NCBI GenBank assembly: GCA_003246805.1
Contig: QKDG01000160.1
Location: 1-9,508 of the forward strand
Reading direction: 5' to 3'
Length of the DNA stretch: 9,508 nt
From: Clostridia bacterium
GTDB lineage: Bacteria; Bacillota; Clostridia; Oscillospirales; Ruminococcaceae
Positions within the stretch are counted from its first letter, which is position 1. Every line of letters starts with the position of its first letter. Of this stretch, positions 1 to 8,026 are shown piece after piece. The notes below the pieces were generated by a model, which was not told the origin of the DNA, did not search any database, and saw nothing but the letters and a program-made list of their open reading frames with translations. Both the position numbers and the translations under genes were made by a program.

Positions 1-1356
1 ATGCGCTTCACAACGCTTTAATGCCATCAAGCCAGCAATACTTCCTACATGAGTACTGGAAATATAAAAGTCGTTATCATGATTAGCGACATAGTCAGCT
101 GTTTCATCCAATATTATATCATGGCTTCCAATAATTACAATAGATTTTTCAATTTCATTTAGTGGCTTAATAAGCTCTATATCAACCTTTTCTCCAGCTT
201 CAATGCCCTCAAGTTCCTGCCTGATTGAACAAAATCCATCTGCTCTGACAAGTGACATTGCAGCTCCGGCACCTCTCGGCAAAGGTGCTGCAACATATTT
301 TCCATTAACATTGCCAACCTTTACGCGCACATATTCTGTATGTTTAATACTACTCACAAGGCGCTTTGATAATGTTGCCTCAACAACAGGCCTTTTTGTA
401 TGCTGCGATCCACTCAAAAGGTTTAAAACTGGGATGACAAACTTTTCAAACCCAATAAAAGCAGACACTGGGTAGCCAGGCAGCCCTATAACTGGCTTGT
501 TATTTACTATTGCAAGTATCACAGGTTTTCCAGGCTTTATTGCAACTCCATGAATTATCACCTTGCCAAGCTCTTTTAAAATATCAACAGTATAATCCTC
601 AGTTCCAGCGCTTGAACCAGCATTTACAATAATCATGTCATGGGTATCAAGAGCATTTACAATACTGCTTTTAATCATATTATAATCGTCATTAATCGGT
701 GGAAATCTATGCGCCTGAGCGCCTGCTTCGACAACAAGATTTTCAAACATTCTTGAATTTGATTCAATGATGCTTCCCTCAACGGGTTCCTCAGTTGGCT
801 CTATTATTTCAGTCCCGGTAGGAAAAATTGCAACAACAGGCTTTTTTATCACCTTGACCTGAGTTATCCCGGCAGAAAGCAATACCCCGATATCAACAGG
901 CCTTATTTTATGAAAGCTTGGAATTATTAATTCTCCTTTGACAATATCCTCGCCAATCGGGCGAACATGCTGCCAAGGAACAGCTGCATTGAATATTCTG
1001 ACTTTATTATTATCAGCCTCAACAATATCCTCAGCCATAATCACAGCATCATATGGCTGCCTGATAGGGTCACCTGTATCAACAATAATATAATCCTCTT
1101 TATAATCCAATTCAACAGGTAAAATTTCAGTCGCACCATTAGTTCTTTCGGCTATAACTGCGATTCCATCCATAGCGGCTGCATTAAATAAAGGGGAACA
1201 ATATTTTGCATATATTGCCTCCGAAGTAATCCTGTTCAATGATTCTGTAACAGGAATATTTTCATATTCCTTATGAATTACACTTTTTAATACTTCTGTA
1301 TATTTTTCTAATGCTTCGTTTACTGGCGTAGTTTTCAGATATAAATTCCTTTTCAT
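1..1356 (-). CDS. MoeA-family molybdopterin biosynthesis protein with C-terminal PBP-like domain (partial, 3' end outside window)
   Basis: This is the last gene of the operon. It is open from an ATG at 1356 through 452 codons to the window edge with no stop, so the C-terminus is missing. The start has AGGAG seven bases upstream. Residues 1-400 are a full MoeA: an N-terminal region with AAAMDGIAV (59-67), the MoCF-fold segment with FPTGTEI (178-184), NAGSSAGTEDYT (245-256), KPGKPV (274-279) and GLPGYPVSAF (291-300), then MoeA domain IV. From about residue 404 a new domain begins (IVIIGSHDIILDETADYV, then THVGSIAGLMALKR). This resembles the PBP-like/LysR-substrate-binding-like domain found fused to MoeA in many anaerobes. 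The MoeA part is expected to insert molybdate or tungstate into adenylylated molybdopterin in the cytoplasm. The added domain may bind a small ligand such as the oxyanion or a pterin (inference). It lies 35 bp after the other moeA. Whole proteins of this type are usually above 600 residues. Confidence 0.92.
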   Translation of the reverse strand, partial: MKRNLYLKTTPVNEALEKYTEVLKSVIHKEYENIPVTESLNRITSEAIYAKYCSPLFNAAAMDGIAVIAERTNGATEILPVELDYKEDYIIVDTGDPIRQPYDAVIMAEDIVEADNNKVRIFNAAVPWQHVRPIGEDIVKGELIIPSFHKIRPVDIGVLLSAGITQVKVIKKPVVAIFPTGTEIIEPTEEPVEGSIIESNSRMFENLVVEAGAQAHRFPPINDDYNMIKSSIVNALDTHDMIIVNAGSSAGTEDYTVDILKELGKVIIHGVAIKPGKPVILAIVNNKPVIGLPGYPVSAFIGFEKFVIPVLNLLSGSQHTKRPVVEATLSKRLVSSIKHTEYVRVKVGNVNGKYVAAPLPRGAGAAMSLVRADGFCSIRQELEGIEAGEKVDIELIKPLNEIEKSIVIIGSHDIILDETADYVANHDNDFYISSTHVGSIAGLMALKRCEAH

Positions 1357-1391
1357 ACTTTATCTCCTAACTCTATGACGTGACAAATTAT

Positions 1392-2621
1392 TTAAAATAG
1401 TGTGACATAGACATTCTCGCCCTTTTGAACACCTTCATTAAATCTATTAATAATTATATAACCATCCGATTGAATTAATGTAGACATAAGTCCTGATTTC
1501 CCATGGACAGGTATAGCAAGGTACCCATTTTCAGTTTTTCGTAGTGAAACAAGCTGACAAGTACTCCTTCCCGGAGCAGAAGCAACATTTGTTTCCATTC
1601 TTGCAATAATTTCAAATTTGTCATTCACATTCATCAATTTATTCTGAAGCCATACTCCTAACAGCTCAAACACAATCATCGCCGCAACCGGATGCCCTGG
1701 TAATCCAATCAAAACCGTTTTAGTATCCTCATCATATCCTGTTATCGTTGGTTTTCCTGGCTTTAATGCTAATCCATGAGTCAAAACTCCACAACTTGCT
1801 ACGTCATTTATAACTTTGGCGGTTACATCTTTTTTCCCTTGAGAGCTTCCTCCTGATACAATAATAATGTCGCTATCCTTCAAAGACTGTTTAATAGTAT
1901 TTTCAAGAAGCTGCTCATCATCTTTTACAATATGCTTATTATTAACAATCATACCATTTTGCCTTGCCAAACTTGCCAAAGAATAAGTATTTATATCATA
2001 AACATAGCCTTTTTTCAATTCTTCATCTATTGATAATATCTCATCACCTGTAGAAATAATCGTTATCTTTAATTTATTATAAATCTCGACTTCTTTTCTT
2101 CCAAGAGAAGCTAATACGCCGATTTCCCTTGGTGATATTTTTCTCCCTTTTTCAAGGAGCTTCTGTCCTTTTTTAACATCATCGCCTACATCAACGATGT
2201 TTTCTTTATTTGCGACGCTTTCATATACTGCAATATTTTCAGTATTGAAGTGTTCACAGTTTTCTATCATAACAACAGCATCCGAGCCACCAGGAAGCAT
2301 TCCCCCGGTCGGTACATAAGCACATTCTCCACGCTGTAAATTTATTGTTACATCCTGCCCCATATATATGTCATCTGTTATTTTCAAAAAAGACGGGACA
2401 CTCTCTGATGCTGCCTGGATATCCTTTGATATTACGGCATAGCCATCCACAGTAGAACGTGGAAAATCAGGCACATTAATTGGGGCAATAATATCTTCCG
2501 CCAATATACAGCCAAGTGCAGAATCTATTAAAACCATTTTTGTTGAAACAAAGTCATGCAGCGTATATTTCAAAAGCTTTTCTCTTGCTTGTTCAAGAGA
2601 ATCAACAGTTAACAATTTCAT
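1392..2621 (-). CDS. moeA: Molybdopterin molybdenumtransferase MoeA
   Basis: This is a complete 409-residue MoeA of normal length. The enzyme hydrolyses adenylylated molybdopterin and inserts the metal oxyanion, giving Mo- or W-cofactor. Family hallmarks are FPRSTVDGYAV (53-63), VPTGGMLPGGSDAVV (103-117), the MoCF-fold STGDEI (190-195) and SGGSSQGKKDVT (256-267), KPGKPT (287-292) and GLPGHPVAAM (307-315 region), followed by the C-terminal domain IV. The start ATG lies five bases after the tupC stop. Its ribosome binding site AAGGAG is made from the last Lys-Glu codons of tupC, so translation is probably coupled. It sits directly downstream of the tungstate ABC transporter and ahead of a second, fused MoeA. 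The two may divide labour between metals or between target enzymes, as has been proposed for organisms with two MoeA proteins. That split is inference here. Confidence 0.95.
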   Translation of the reverse strand: MKLLTVDSLEQAREKLLKYTLHDFVSTKMVLIDSALGCILAEDIIAPINVPDFPRSTVDGYAVISKDIQAASESVPSFLKITDDIYMGQDVTINLQRGECAYVPTGGMLPGGSDAVVMIENCEHFNTENIAVYESVANKENIVDVGDDVKKGQKLLEKGRKISPREIGVLASLGRKEVEIYNKLKITIISTGDEILSIDEELKKGYVYDINTYSLASLARQNGMIVNNKHIVKDDEQLLENTIKQSLKDSDIIIVSGGSSQGKKDVTAKVINDVASCGVLTHGLALKPGKPTITGYDEDTKTVLIGLPGHPVAAMIVFELLGVWLQNKLMNVNDKFEIIARMETNVASAPGRSTCQLVSLRKTENGYLAIPVHGKSGLMSTLIQSDGYIIINRFNEGVQKGENVYVTLF

Positions 2622-2626
2622 TAAAC

Positions 2627-3319
2627 TTATTTCTCCTTAAAGCTCAGAATATTTGCATCAATATATTTTTTCAGTCTTTCATTATCGCACTTAAATAGCA
2701 TGTCCTCAACTGTTCCACTTTCTAATATACTGCCATTATCAACAAAATGCACCCTGTCACACATTCTTTGAATCTGTGCAAGCTGATGGCTTATAATTAT
2801 CCATGTTACAGGAGAATTTTTTTGAATATCATTTATTGTATTCTCAAATAATCTTACACTTTCCATATCAAGATTAGATAATGATTCATCAATAATTATT
2901 AACTGCGGGTGAAAAATCAGAGAACGAATTAGCGATAGCTTTTGTCTTTCACCACTTGAAAGACGTGGTGCATATTCATTTTTTTTATGGAACAGGTTGA
3001 ATTTTGTTAGGTAAAAATCTATTTCTTCCTGATTTGGCGTTATTCTTCTGATTTTTAATGGATAAATAATATTCTCATAAACAGACGTATGCATAAGATA
3101 GGGCCTTTGAGATGTCATGGTAATTTGTGATGAATCAATAGTCTCAAAATCTATTATAATATTTTCAGGTTCAAGCAATCCCAGAATCAACTTTGAAATA
3201 GATGTTTTCCCACACCCGTTTGCTCCTATTATTCCATGAACTTTTCCATCTTGTATTTTCCAATCGTTAATTTTGATAGACAGATTTCCCAACTGCTTCT
3301 GAAGGTTAATAATTTTCAT
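2627..3319 (-). CDS. tupC: Tungstate ABC transporter ATP-binding protein TupC
   Basis: A 230-residue cytoplasmic ATPase that should power tungstate import through TupB. Numbered from an optional TTG one codon upstream (3322), the motifs are Walker A GANGCGKTS (33-41), Q-loop Gln72 in TSQRP, the ABC signature LSSGERQKLS (121-130), Walker B LIIIDES (141-147) with catalytic Glu146, and the switch His179 in IISHQ. The order and spacing are intact. I chose the ATG at 3319 because GAGGA lies eight bases upstream; the TTG at 3322 is also possible. The gene overlaps the end of tupB by 14 bp. The assignment to tungstate rather than molybdate or phosphate rests mainly on the clear TupA in the same cluster, since the ATPase alone would not fix the substrate. 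No TOBE or oxyanion-binding regulatory domain follows the ATPase core, as the protein ends about 50 residues after the switch His. Confidence 0.93.
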   Translation of the reverse strand: MKIINLQKQLGNLSIKINDWKIQDGKVHGIIGANGCGKTSISKLILGLLEPENIIIDFETIDSSQITMTSQRPYLMHTSVYENIIYPLKIRRITPNQEEIDFYLTKFNLFHKKNEYAPRLSSGERQKLSLIRSLIFHPQLIIIDESLSNLDMESVRLFENTINDIQKNSPVTWIIISHQLAQIQRMCDRVHFVDNGSILESGTVEDMLFKCDNERLKKYIDANILSFKEK

Positions 3320-3998
3320 CAACTATTTCCTCTTTTCTCAAAAAATCTGTTATCCATTGCAATATAAAAGCAATTAGCAATAGCATTACTCCCAATGCTA
3401 TTCCTTCACTGAAAATGCCCTGGCTTTTTAATAGTGATATTGCTGTTGTCATAGTACGGGTGCTTCCCTTGATATTGCCTCCAACAAGCATGACGGCACC
3501 AACCTCACTGATTGCTCTGCCGAACCCAGCAACAAGTGCAAAATAGATTTCTGACCTCATTTCTTTAATGATAAGAAAGCTTGTCTGCCTTGAATTTGCG
3601 CCCATTGTTTTTGCAAAAAATCTGATAGGCATAGCAGATTTTAATGCTGATGAATAAATCATTCCGCTTACAATTGGGGTTATAATTAAAACCTGCGCAA
3701 AAATCATTCCCTTAACAGTAAAAAGAATGTGAAGAGAACCCAAAGGCCCTCTTCTCATTAAAAGCATGTAAACAACCAAGCCTATCACAACTGGTGGGAC
3801 ACCCATGAGAGTGCGATTAATTCTTACTACTATCTTCTTGCCTTTAAAATTAAATCGCTCAAGCAGCAAACCGATAATAATACCGAATACTGCTGAAATA
3901 ATCGTAGAAGATATTGCCATAATCAAAGTAGTTTTGACCGCAGACATTACACCTACATCAGAAAATCCCTTCGCAACCAGTTCGCTGATAAACTTCAT
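3306..3998 (-). CDS. tupB: Tungstate ABC transporter permease TupB
   Basis: An inner-membrane permease of 230 residues with about five hydrophobic segments (roughly 23-46, 66-81, 97-116, 151-173, 198-217). The cytoplasmic EAA-type coupling loop lies at about 128-147 (FAKTMGANSRQ...). The segment GFGRAISEVGAVMLVGGN (158-175) is typical of the TupB/ModB/CysT permease group. Two in-frame ATGs lie close together. The one at 4004 is only one base from GGAG, whereas the one at 3998 is seven bases from it, so 3998 is the better start and gives MKFISELVAKG. The gene follows tupA by 19 bp and overlaps tupC by 14 bp. It should form a homodimer with two TupC subunits and accept tungstate from TupA. Confidence 0.93.
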   Translation of the reverse strand: MKFISELVAKGFSDVGVMSAVKTTLIMAISSTIISAVFGIIIGLLLERFNFKGKKIVVRINRTLMGVPPVVIGLVVYMLLMRRGPLGSLHILFTVKGMIFAQVLIITPIVSGMIYSSALKSAMPIRFFAKTMGANSRQTSFLIIKEMRSEIYFALVAGFGRAISEVGAVMLVGGNIKGSTRTMTTAISLLKSQGIFSEGIALGVMLLLIAFILQWITDFLRKEEIVDENY

Positions 3999-4017
3999 TA
4001 TCATACTCCGTTCTTAA

Positions 4018-4875
4018 TTATGCGTCTGTTCCTGCATTAGGTGTAAAGAGTGCCTGGCCATAATCGGCAACACCGTATTCAGAAATAAGCTTTTGAATTT
4101 TTTCAGAACATATCCAATTAATGAATTCTTCTGCGCCTTCGATGTTTGTATCAGCATATTTATCAGGGCTAACAGCTATTACGCCATACTGGTTCAAAAG
4201 ATTTTTGTCGCCTTCACATATAACTTCAAGTTCAAGCCCTATTGTTGAATCACTCTTATATTTAAGATATGTGCCTCTGTCGCTTAGGCAATATGCCTTC
4301 ATTTCGTCAGCCATTGTAAGAGTAGCCCCCATGCCCTGACCAGACTGAATATAATTCGGGTTTACAGCTGGGTCAACATCAATACTTGTCCAAATCTTCT
4401 TTTCTTTTTTATCTGTGCCTGAATCATCACCACGATTAATAAACTTTAATTCTTGTTCAGTTATTGCTTTAAAAACTTCGCCTATATCGTCATTTTTCTC
4501 AATTGGGTCTGCTGGGCCTACAACAACAAAATCATTGTACATTACTGGAAATCTCTTAACGCCATAGCCTTCTGCAACAAATTCTTCTTCACTGGCTTTT
4601 GCATGCACAAGAATAACATCAACATCTCCATTTTCACCCATGGTGATTGCTTCGCCAGTTCCTACCGATGCCCACTCCAATGTGTATCCTGTATCCTCTT
4701 TAAATATTGGAGCAAGATAGTCAAGCAAACCGGTATCTGCTGTGCTTGTTGTTGTAGCCATCATTAATTTACCTTTATCTGCAACTGAAGATGCCTTGCT
4801 ATCCTCACTTTTTTGGCAACCAGCCAACATCATTACTGCCATAACAAGTGGCAATACACTAATTTTATTTTTCAT
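4018..4875 (-). CDS. tupA: Tungstate-binding lipoprotein TupA
   Basis: The substrate-binding protein of the tungstate importer, 285 residues, anchored outside the membrane. Its N-terminus is a lipoprotein signal: a short basic start, a hydrophobic core, and lipobox LAGC with Cys20 as the lipidated residue. The mature part carries the TupA hallmarks: TTTSTADTGLLDYL, the NRGDDSGTDKKEKKIW segment, GQGMGATLTMA, and YCLSDRGTYL. These distinguish it from ModA and WtpA, which lack the RGDDSGT motif. TupA proteins are known for high-affinity, tungstate-selective binding, so the operon is probably tuned to tungsten. Specificity here is inferred from family motifs and was not measured. AGAGGAAG lies four to five bases before the ATG. 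The gene follows the MOSC gene by 20 bp and opens the tupABC set. Confidence 0.95.
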   Translation of the reverse strand: MKNKISVLPLVMAVMMLAGCQKSEDSKASSVADKGKLMMATTTSTADTGLLDYLAPIFKEDTGYTLEWASVGTGEAITMGENGDVDVILVHAKASEEEFVAEGYGVKRFPVMYNDFVVVGPADPIEKNDDIGEVFKAITEQELKFINRGDDSGTDKKEKKIWTSIDVDPAVNPNYIQSGQGMGATLTMADEMKAYCLSDRGTYLKYKSDSTIGLELEVICEGDKNLLNQYGVIAVSPDKYADTNIEGAEEFINWICSEKIQKLISEYGVADYGQALFTPNAGTDA

Positions 4876-4895
4876 TTTACTTCCTCTTACTAATT

Positions 4896-5327
4896 TTAAT
4901 GTATAATTTCCATGTCATCTCCGGCTTTTATTGTGCCTCCAACCAAAACCTTTGTAAAAACCCCTTCCCTTGGCATAATACAATCTCCCATCATTTTATA
5001 TATTTCACATCCGGAATGACATTCTTTTCCTATCTGAGTCAGCTCAAGTATAACATCATTGCATTTAAATCTGGTTCCAACAGGTAAAGACTTAAAATCA
5101 ATTCCTGCAACAATAATGTTTTCTCCGAAAGCGCCATTATTTACAGGTGCACCCTTTGCTTTAAACTCCTCAATTTTTTCATAAGAAATAAGGCTCACCT
5201 GCCTATTCCATTTCCCAGCATGAGCATCATTTTCAATTCCCCAGTCAGTAATCAATGTTACTGAACTAACACTGCGCTTTTGTGTACCTTTTTTTTCACT
5301 TATGTTTGTTGCCATAACTTTTCCCAT
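4896..5327 (-). CDS. Small MOSC-domain protein
   Basis: A 143-residue protein that is essentially a single MOSC domain, the beta-rich fold shared with the C-terminal domain of Moco sulfurases. Recognisable segments are NDAHAGKW (33-40), GAFGENI (65-71), QIGKECHSGCEIY (98-110) and MPREGVF (118-124). Three cysteines (103, 107, 116) cluster in the region where MOSC proteins have their conserved Cys. The role is probably binding or sulfur loading of the pyranopterin cofactor in the cytoplasm, but small stand-alone MOSC proteins of Clostridia are not well defined biochemically. I chose the ATG at 5327 because AGGAG sits eight bases before it. The reading frame is open further upstream to 5354, which would overlap the mog gene. 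The ribosome binding site uses the mog stop codon TAG as its first bases. Confidence 0.9.
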   Translation of the reverse strand: MGKVMATNISEKKGTQKRSVSSVTLITDWGIENDAHAGKWNRQVSLISYEKIEEFKAKGAPVNNGAFGENIIVAGIDFKSLPVGTRFKCNDVILELTQIGKECHSGCEIYKMMGDCIMPREGVFTKVLVGGTIKAGDDMEIIH

Positions 5328-5338
5328 ATATGATTCTC

Positions 5339-5830
5339 CTATTTTCTTGCACATTCTGAACTTTTCCCCAACATAATACTAATACCATGCTCTAATTCAG
5401 AAATTATATATTCAAGGCATTCCTCAACTGCCTTCGGGCTTCCAGGAAGATTTACAATCAAAGTTTCTTTTCTTATTCCAGCTGAAGCTCGGCTGAGCAT
5501 TGCCCGTTTTGTAAATTGCAGGCTAAACATTCTCATTGCTTCCGGTATTCCGGGAACTTTTTTTTCTATTATTTTTTCAGTAGCCTCAGGGGTGCAATCT
5601 CTTTTGCTAAAACCTGTACCTCCGGTGGTCAATATAAGATTCGCAATATTATTATCTGCAATACGCTTCATTTCTTCACAAAGAACATCTAGTTCATCAG
5701 GAAGAATTATTTTATGAACGACCTCATACCCATTCTTTTCAACAATTTTTTGAATAACACTTCCGCTTATATCCTGCCGTTCATTTCTAAATCCAGAATC
5801 ACTTGATGTTATTATTGCTACTCTGGTCAT
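5339..5830 (-). CDS. MogA/MoaB-family molybdopterin adenylyltransferase
   Basis: A 163-residue MoCF-fold protein expected to adenylylate molybdopterin with ATP, the step before metal insertion by MoeA. Visible motifs are VAIITSSDSG (4-13), LTTGGTGFSKRDCTPEAT (67-84) with the conserved Gly-rich loop and Asp78, SRASAGIR (113-120), and NLPGSPKAVEE (127-137). Sequence alone does not separate MogA from MoaB reliably, so no symbol is given. The ATG at 5830 has GGAGG five bases upstream and starts one base after the moaA stop. A TTG four codons earlier is open but has no good ribosome binding site. The GGAGG also encodes the C-terminal Gly-Gly of MoaA, so the two genes are very likely translationally coupled. 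Confidence 0.93.
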   Translation of the reverse strand: MTRVAIITSSDSGFRNERQDISGSVIQKIVEKNGYEVVHKIILPDELDVLCEEMKRIADNNIANLILTTGGTGFSKRDCTPEATEKIIEKKVPGIPEAMRMFSLQFTKRAMLSRASAGIRKETLIVNLPGSPKAVEECLEYIISELEHGISIMLGKSSECARK

Positions 5831-5831
5831 A

Positions 5832-6806
5832 TTATCCTCCAATCTGGAACATAGATTTAATTTCTTTTTCTTTTACATTCAATTTATCAAAATTGTGTTC
5901 AAGTGGTTTCTGGTCTACTGTGTCAATTATTGCCCTTGAAATCTGCTCATCTGTTCCACCATTTCTTATAAGCGAGCGTAAATCGTAGCCATTGTTGTAT
6001 TGCAAGCAGGTCTTTAAAAATCCTTCGCAAGTCAATCTCACTCTGTTGCAGCAGTCACAGTACTTATGGCTTAATGAGCTGATAAAACCAATTATTCCCT
6101 TAAACCCATCGATTTTATAGTATTTACTAGGGCCGTTTCCAAGCTTTTCATATACAGGAATTAAAGGGCCATACTCCTTTTCAATTAATTGCTCAATACT
6201 CTTCTGGCTTACAAATTCAAATTCATTCCCATAACCAATTGGCATCATTTCAATAAATCTCACACTTATGTTTAAATTTTGTGCAAGTGATGCAATTTCA
6301 ACAAGATTCTGTTCCTTTATACCCAGTGGGACGCAATTAATTTTAACAATTAACTGCGGATAATTTAAAGCAGACTTAATACCTAAAAGAGCGTTCTCAA
6401 GCTGGTCACGCCTTGTCATCCTATGGTAAAGCTCCTTGTTCAAAGTATCAAGGCTGATATTTATTGCTGATATCCCAGCCTTTACAAGCTCATCGATACT
6501 CTCTGCTAAGAGAACTCCATTTGTTGTGAGGGTAATCTGTTCTATGCCATTTATCTGATTCAGCTGGGCTACCAGCTGGTGCAAGTCTTTACGAACGAGT
6601 GGTTCACCACCAGTTATTTTAATTTTTTTAAAACCATGATAGGCTAATATCTTAACTATTCTGATAATTTCATCATATCTGAGAATATCAAAATGGCTCA
6701 CAGATTCAATTCCATATTCCGGCATACAGTATGTGCATCTTAAATTACATCTGTCTGTTACTGATATTCTTACATAATCAATTGTTCGGCCAAAGCTATC
6801 TACCAT
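5832..6806 (-). CDS. moaA: GTP 3',8-cyclase MoaA (radical SAM)
   Basis: A 324-residue radical SAM enzyme that converts GTP to 3',8-cyclo-GTP, the first step of molybdopterin synthesis. The N-terminal cluster motif is CxxxCxxC at Cys20, Cys24 and Cys27 in TDRCNLRCTYCMP. The SAM-binding GGEP is at 66-69. The second, substrate-binding 4Fe-4S cluster has Cys250, Cys253 and Cys267 in the C-terminal part, within the usual NRVRLT...GFLKTC context. The protein ends in Gly-Gly (IGG), the C-terminal tail known to be needed for catalysis in MoaA. All key residues are present and the length is normal. The start overlaps the moaC stop by seven bases, with GGAG seven bases before the ATG inside moaC. Activity requires anaerobic conditions or a reductant, consistent with an anaerobic host. 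Confidence 0.97.
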   Translation of the reverse strand: MVDSFGRTIDYVRISVTDRCNLRCTYCMPEYGIESVSHFDILRYDEIIRIVKILAYHGFKKIKITGGEPLVRKDLHQLVAQLNQINGIEQITLTTNGVLLAESIDELVKAGISAINISLDTLNKELYHRMTRRDQLENALLGIKSALNYPQLIVKINCVPLGIKEQNLVEIASLAQNLNISVRFIEMMPIGYGNEFEFVSQKSIEQLIEKEYGPLIPVYEKLGNGPSKYYKIDGFKGIIGFISSLSHKYCDCCNRVRLTCEGFLKTCLQYNNGYDLRSLIRNGGTDEQISRAIIDTVDQKPLEHNFDKLNVKEKEIKSMFQIGG

Positions 6807-7276
6807 AAAAACTCTCCACTTTTGCCCCCTGCTTTTTCAACCAGATGGATATCTGTTATAATCATTCTTTTATCAATTGCCTTGCACATATCATAAATAG
6901 TAAGAAGTGCAGTGCTAACGCCTGTAAGTGCCTCCATTTCCACTCCTGTCTTACCGTCAATTTTAACCTTGCATATTGCAGTTATTTTATTATTATCGCA
7001 ATCAGTTATAAAGTCAATACTGCATTTTTCAATCAAAAGTGTATGGCACATTGGAATGAGATTTGGAGTCTGTTTTACTGCCATTATGCCAGCTACTCTT
7101 GCCACACCTAAAACATCACCTTTTTTTGCAGTTTTATTTTTAATCGCATCCATTATCTCCTGGCATACTATTATACACCCAGAAGCGACAGCAATCCTTT
7201 GCGTTATACTTTTATCAGAAACATCTACCATAATAGCGTTTCCTTCATTATCAAAGTGTGAAAACTTATCTTGCAT
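6800..7276 (-). CDS. moaC: Cyclic pyranopterin monophosphate synthase MoaC
   Basis: A 158-residue protein that rearranges 3',8-cyclo-GTP into cyclic pyranopterin monophosphate together with MoaA. The family signature is complete: MVDVSDK (16-22), GVARVAGIMAVKQT (57-70), LIPMCHTL (73-80), GVEMEALTGVSTALLTIYDM (111-130), then CKA (131-133). Conserved Asp129 and Lys132 match the catalytic YDMCK region, and a C-terminal GGKSG follows. I chose the ATG at 7276 because MoaC proteins normally begin about 15 residues before MVDVSDK and AGGA lies nine bases upstream. The frame stays open to 7315, but that would put 39 bases inside the preceding gene. The ATG shares one base with the stop codon of the E1 gene (TAATG), a typical coupled junction. 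Confidence 0.96.
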   Translation of the reverse strand: MQDKFSHFDNEGNAIMVDVSDKSITQRIAVASGCIIVCQEIMDAIKNKTAKKGDVLGVARVAGIMAVKQTPNLIPMCHTLLIEKCSIDFITDCDNNKITAICKVKIDGKTGVEMEALTGVSTALLTIYDMCKAIDKRMIITDIHLVEKAGGKSGEFLW

Positions 7277-8001
7277 TATCTGATTTCCTTTTTTATCATT
7301 TTGTGGGCATTGCATTCAGGGTTAATTGAAACTTTAATTTTATCAAACGACATTCCAATACCATCATATTGAAGCATATATCCTAATAAATCTGACTTTA
7401 TGTCCAGAATCATTTTAATACATTCTGTCGCCTGTAAGCACCCGATAACACCTGCGGTAGCACCAAGGGTACCGGCAGGAGAATTGCTTTCGTTGTCAAA
7501 AAAACCCATACACTCAATGCATGGTGTTTCACGCGTAATAGCGGTTAAAAAGCCATAAAACCCACTAATTCCTCCTTCAATCAGAGGAATATTTTTATTA
7601 AGGCAAGCATCATTAACAATTAGTCTGGTTTTTATATTGTCAACGCAGTCAACAACTATATTTATATCATTTAAAATACGATAAATGTTATCAGCTGATA
7701 CTCGTTCGGATATTACTTCAATTTCTACATCAGGATTCTGTTTGTTAAGAACTTTTTTAGCACATGATGCCTTCCCCATGCCAATATCAGAACTACCGTA
7801 TAAAAATTGCCTGTTGAGATTTGATTCAGTAACTGTATCATCATCTGCAATTCTGATATAACCAATGCCAGCACATACCAGATAGGTTAATGCAGGGCAA
7901 CCAAGCCCACCAGCACCTATGACAAGTACCCTTGCTTTTTTAAGCTTGTTCATTCCCTGATGTGATATTTCATCAACCAATATTTGTCTTTCGTATCTCA
8001 T
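7276..8001 (-). CDS. ThiF/MoeB/HesA-family E1-like adenylyltransferase
   Basis: First clear gene of the operon, 241 residues. It should adenylylate the C-terminal glycine of a ubiquitin-like sulfur carrier (MoaD for molybdopterin, or ThiS). The ATP-binding loop GAGGLG is at 29-34. SNLNRQF (60-66) gives the conserved Arg64, and Lys77 in GMGKASC and Asp121 in DCVDN are the expected nucleotide/Mg ligands. The structural zinc site has a normal first half, Cys161-x2-Cys164. The second half reads Cys230-x2-His233 (NPECNAH) instead of the usual CxxC. By motif alignment the position of the conserved Cys seen in E. coli MoeB near the AGV segment is Asn173 here. MoeB is the likeliest role from context with moaC and moaA, but ThiF or a dual role cannot be excluded, so no symbol is given. 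The start ATG has AGGTGG four bases upstream. No moaD or moaE gene is in the window. Confidence 0.9.
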   Translation of the reverse strand: MRYERQILVDEISHQGMNKLKKARVLVIGAGGLGCPALTYLVCAGIGYIRIADDDTVTESNLNRQFLYGSSDIGMGKASCAKKVLNKQNPDVEIEVISERVSADNIYRILNDINIVVDCVDNIKTRLIVNDACLNKNIPLIEGGISGFYGFLTAITRETPCIECMGFFDNESNSPAGTLGATAGVIGCLQATECIKMILDIKSDLLGYMLQYDGIGMSFDKIKVSINPECNAHKMIKKEIR

Positions 8002-8026
8002 TATACCACCTGATTTCTAAGTTATT

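Noticed and set aside
4121..4767. Plus-strand frames opposite tupA, tupB, moaC and moaA
   Set aside because: They are antisense shadows of strong, motif-complete minus-strand genes, and show no ribosome binding sites or recognisable domains.
2627..4875. ModABC molybdate or phosphate/sulfate transporter
   Set aside because: The binding protein has TTTSTADTGLLD and RGDDSGTDKKE motifs of TupA, so tungstate is the better assignment.
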